This document shows, piece after piece, positions 39,633 to 39,635 of a stretch of 39,635 nucleotides of DNA (its first letter is position 1; every line of letters begins with the position of its first letter). This DNA comes from an uncultured Clostridia bacterium (GTDB lineage: Bacteria > Bacillota > Clostridia > Lachnospirales > Lachnospiraceae). The stretch is taken from contig CANRWA010000034.1 in assembly GCA_947643415.1 (NCBI GenBank), positions 1-39,635 on the forward strand, written 5' to 3'. The position numbers and the translations under genes were made by a program. The notes beneath the pieces are model-generated. The model was not told the DNA's origin and ran no database searches. It worked only from the letters and a program-made list of their open reading frames with translations.

Positions 39633-39635
39633 CCT

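Overview
The window looks like a mobile genetic element of a low-to-moderate GC Gram-positive anaerobe, most likely Clostridia and probably a Lachnospiraceae relative. The grounds are strong AGGAGG-type ribosome binding sites, a Tn916-style split sigma regulator, a DUF5348 protein, DUF6033-type proteins and BceAB-like transporters. Almost everything is on the minus strand. No rRNA, tRNA, CRISPR array or intact insertion sequence was recognised.

Layout. (1) 1-3.3 kb is an element backbone end: a partial unknown gene, DUF5348, an unknown protein, a small serine recombinase with a res-like site just upstream, a two-gene sigma-like regulator and a plus-strand Xre regulator. (2) 3.7-7.2 kb is AT-richer cargo: a solute-binding-protein remnant, a methyltransferase, a kinase-like protein and two lipoproteins. 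(3) 7.3-28.1 kb is the main cargo. From right to left in the direction of transcription it holds an ABC/FtsX + OmpR-type two-component module with a small lipoprotein (27.1-21.7 kb), a second two-component + ABC/FtsX module (20.6-15.7 kb), a CPBP membrane protease with an AgrA/AgrC-like LytTR pair (15.5-12.5 kb), and a cluster of two paralogous DUF6033-type proteins, an unknown protein, an ABC-2 exporter and another small unknown protein (12.3-7.3 kb). Two Xre regulators (21264, 27893) sit divergent from small acidic proteins at the heads of the two transporter modules. (4) 28.2-39.6 kb is a GC-richer maintenance and recombination backbone: a ParM-like actin with its ParR-like partner, a CHC2-type zinc-finger primase-like protein, a putative single-strand annealing protein, a degenerate N6-methylase, RecD2 helicase, a YqaJ exonuclease and several unknown proteins.

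The most interesting signal is in the intergenic regions. A 19-base sequence occurs perfectly four times (12445, 15551, 20773, 27279). Read on the minus strand it forms, or nearly forms, a direct repeat of ATCTGT with a 20-bp period, placed 37-39 bp upstream of a TATAAT-like -10 element. The four copies precede the DUF6033/exporter cluster, the CPBP-LytTR-AgrC operon and both ABC/two-component modules. This is the layout expected for a LytTR response regulator such as AgrA, PlnC or ComE. I infer that the LytTR protein at 13839-14591 controls a cell-cell signalling or bacteriocin-like regulon that joins four operons, including its own. No autoinducer or GG-leader peptide was recognised; a 19-codon ORF at 15636-15695 is the only small candidate with fair translation signals.

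The work is by eye. Family names are from recognised motifs, not database searches. Start sites were chosen by ribosome binding site, and several depend on TTG or GTG.
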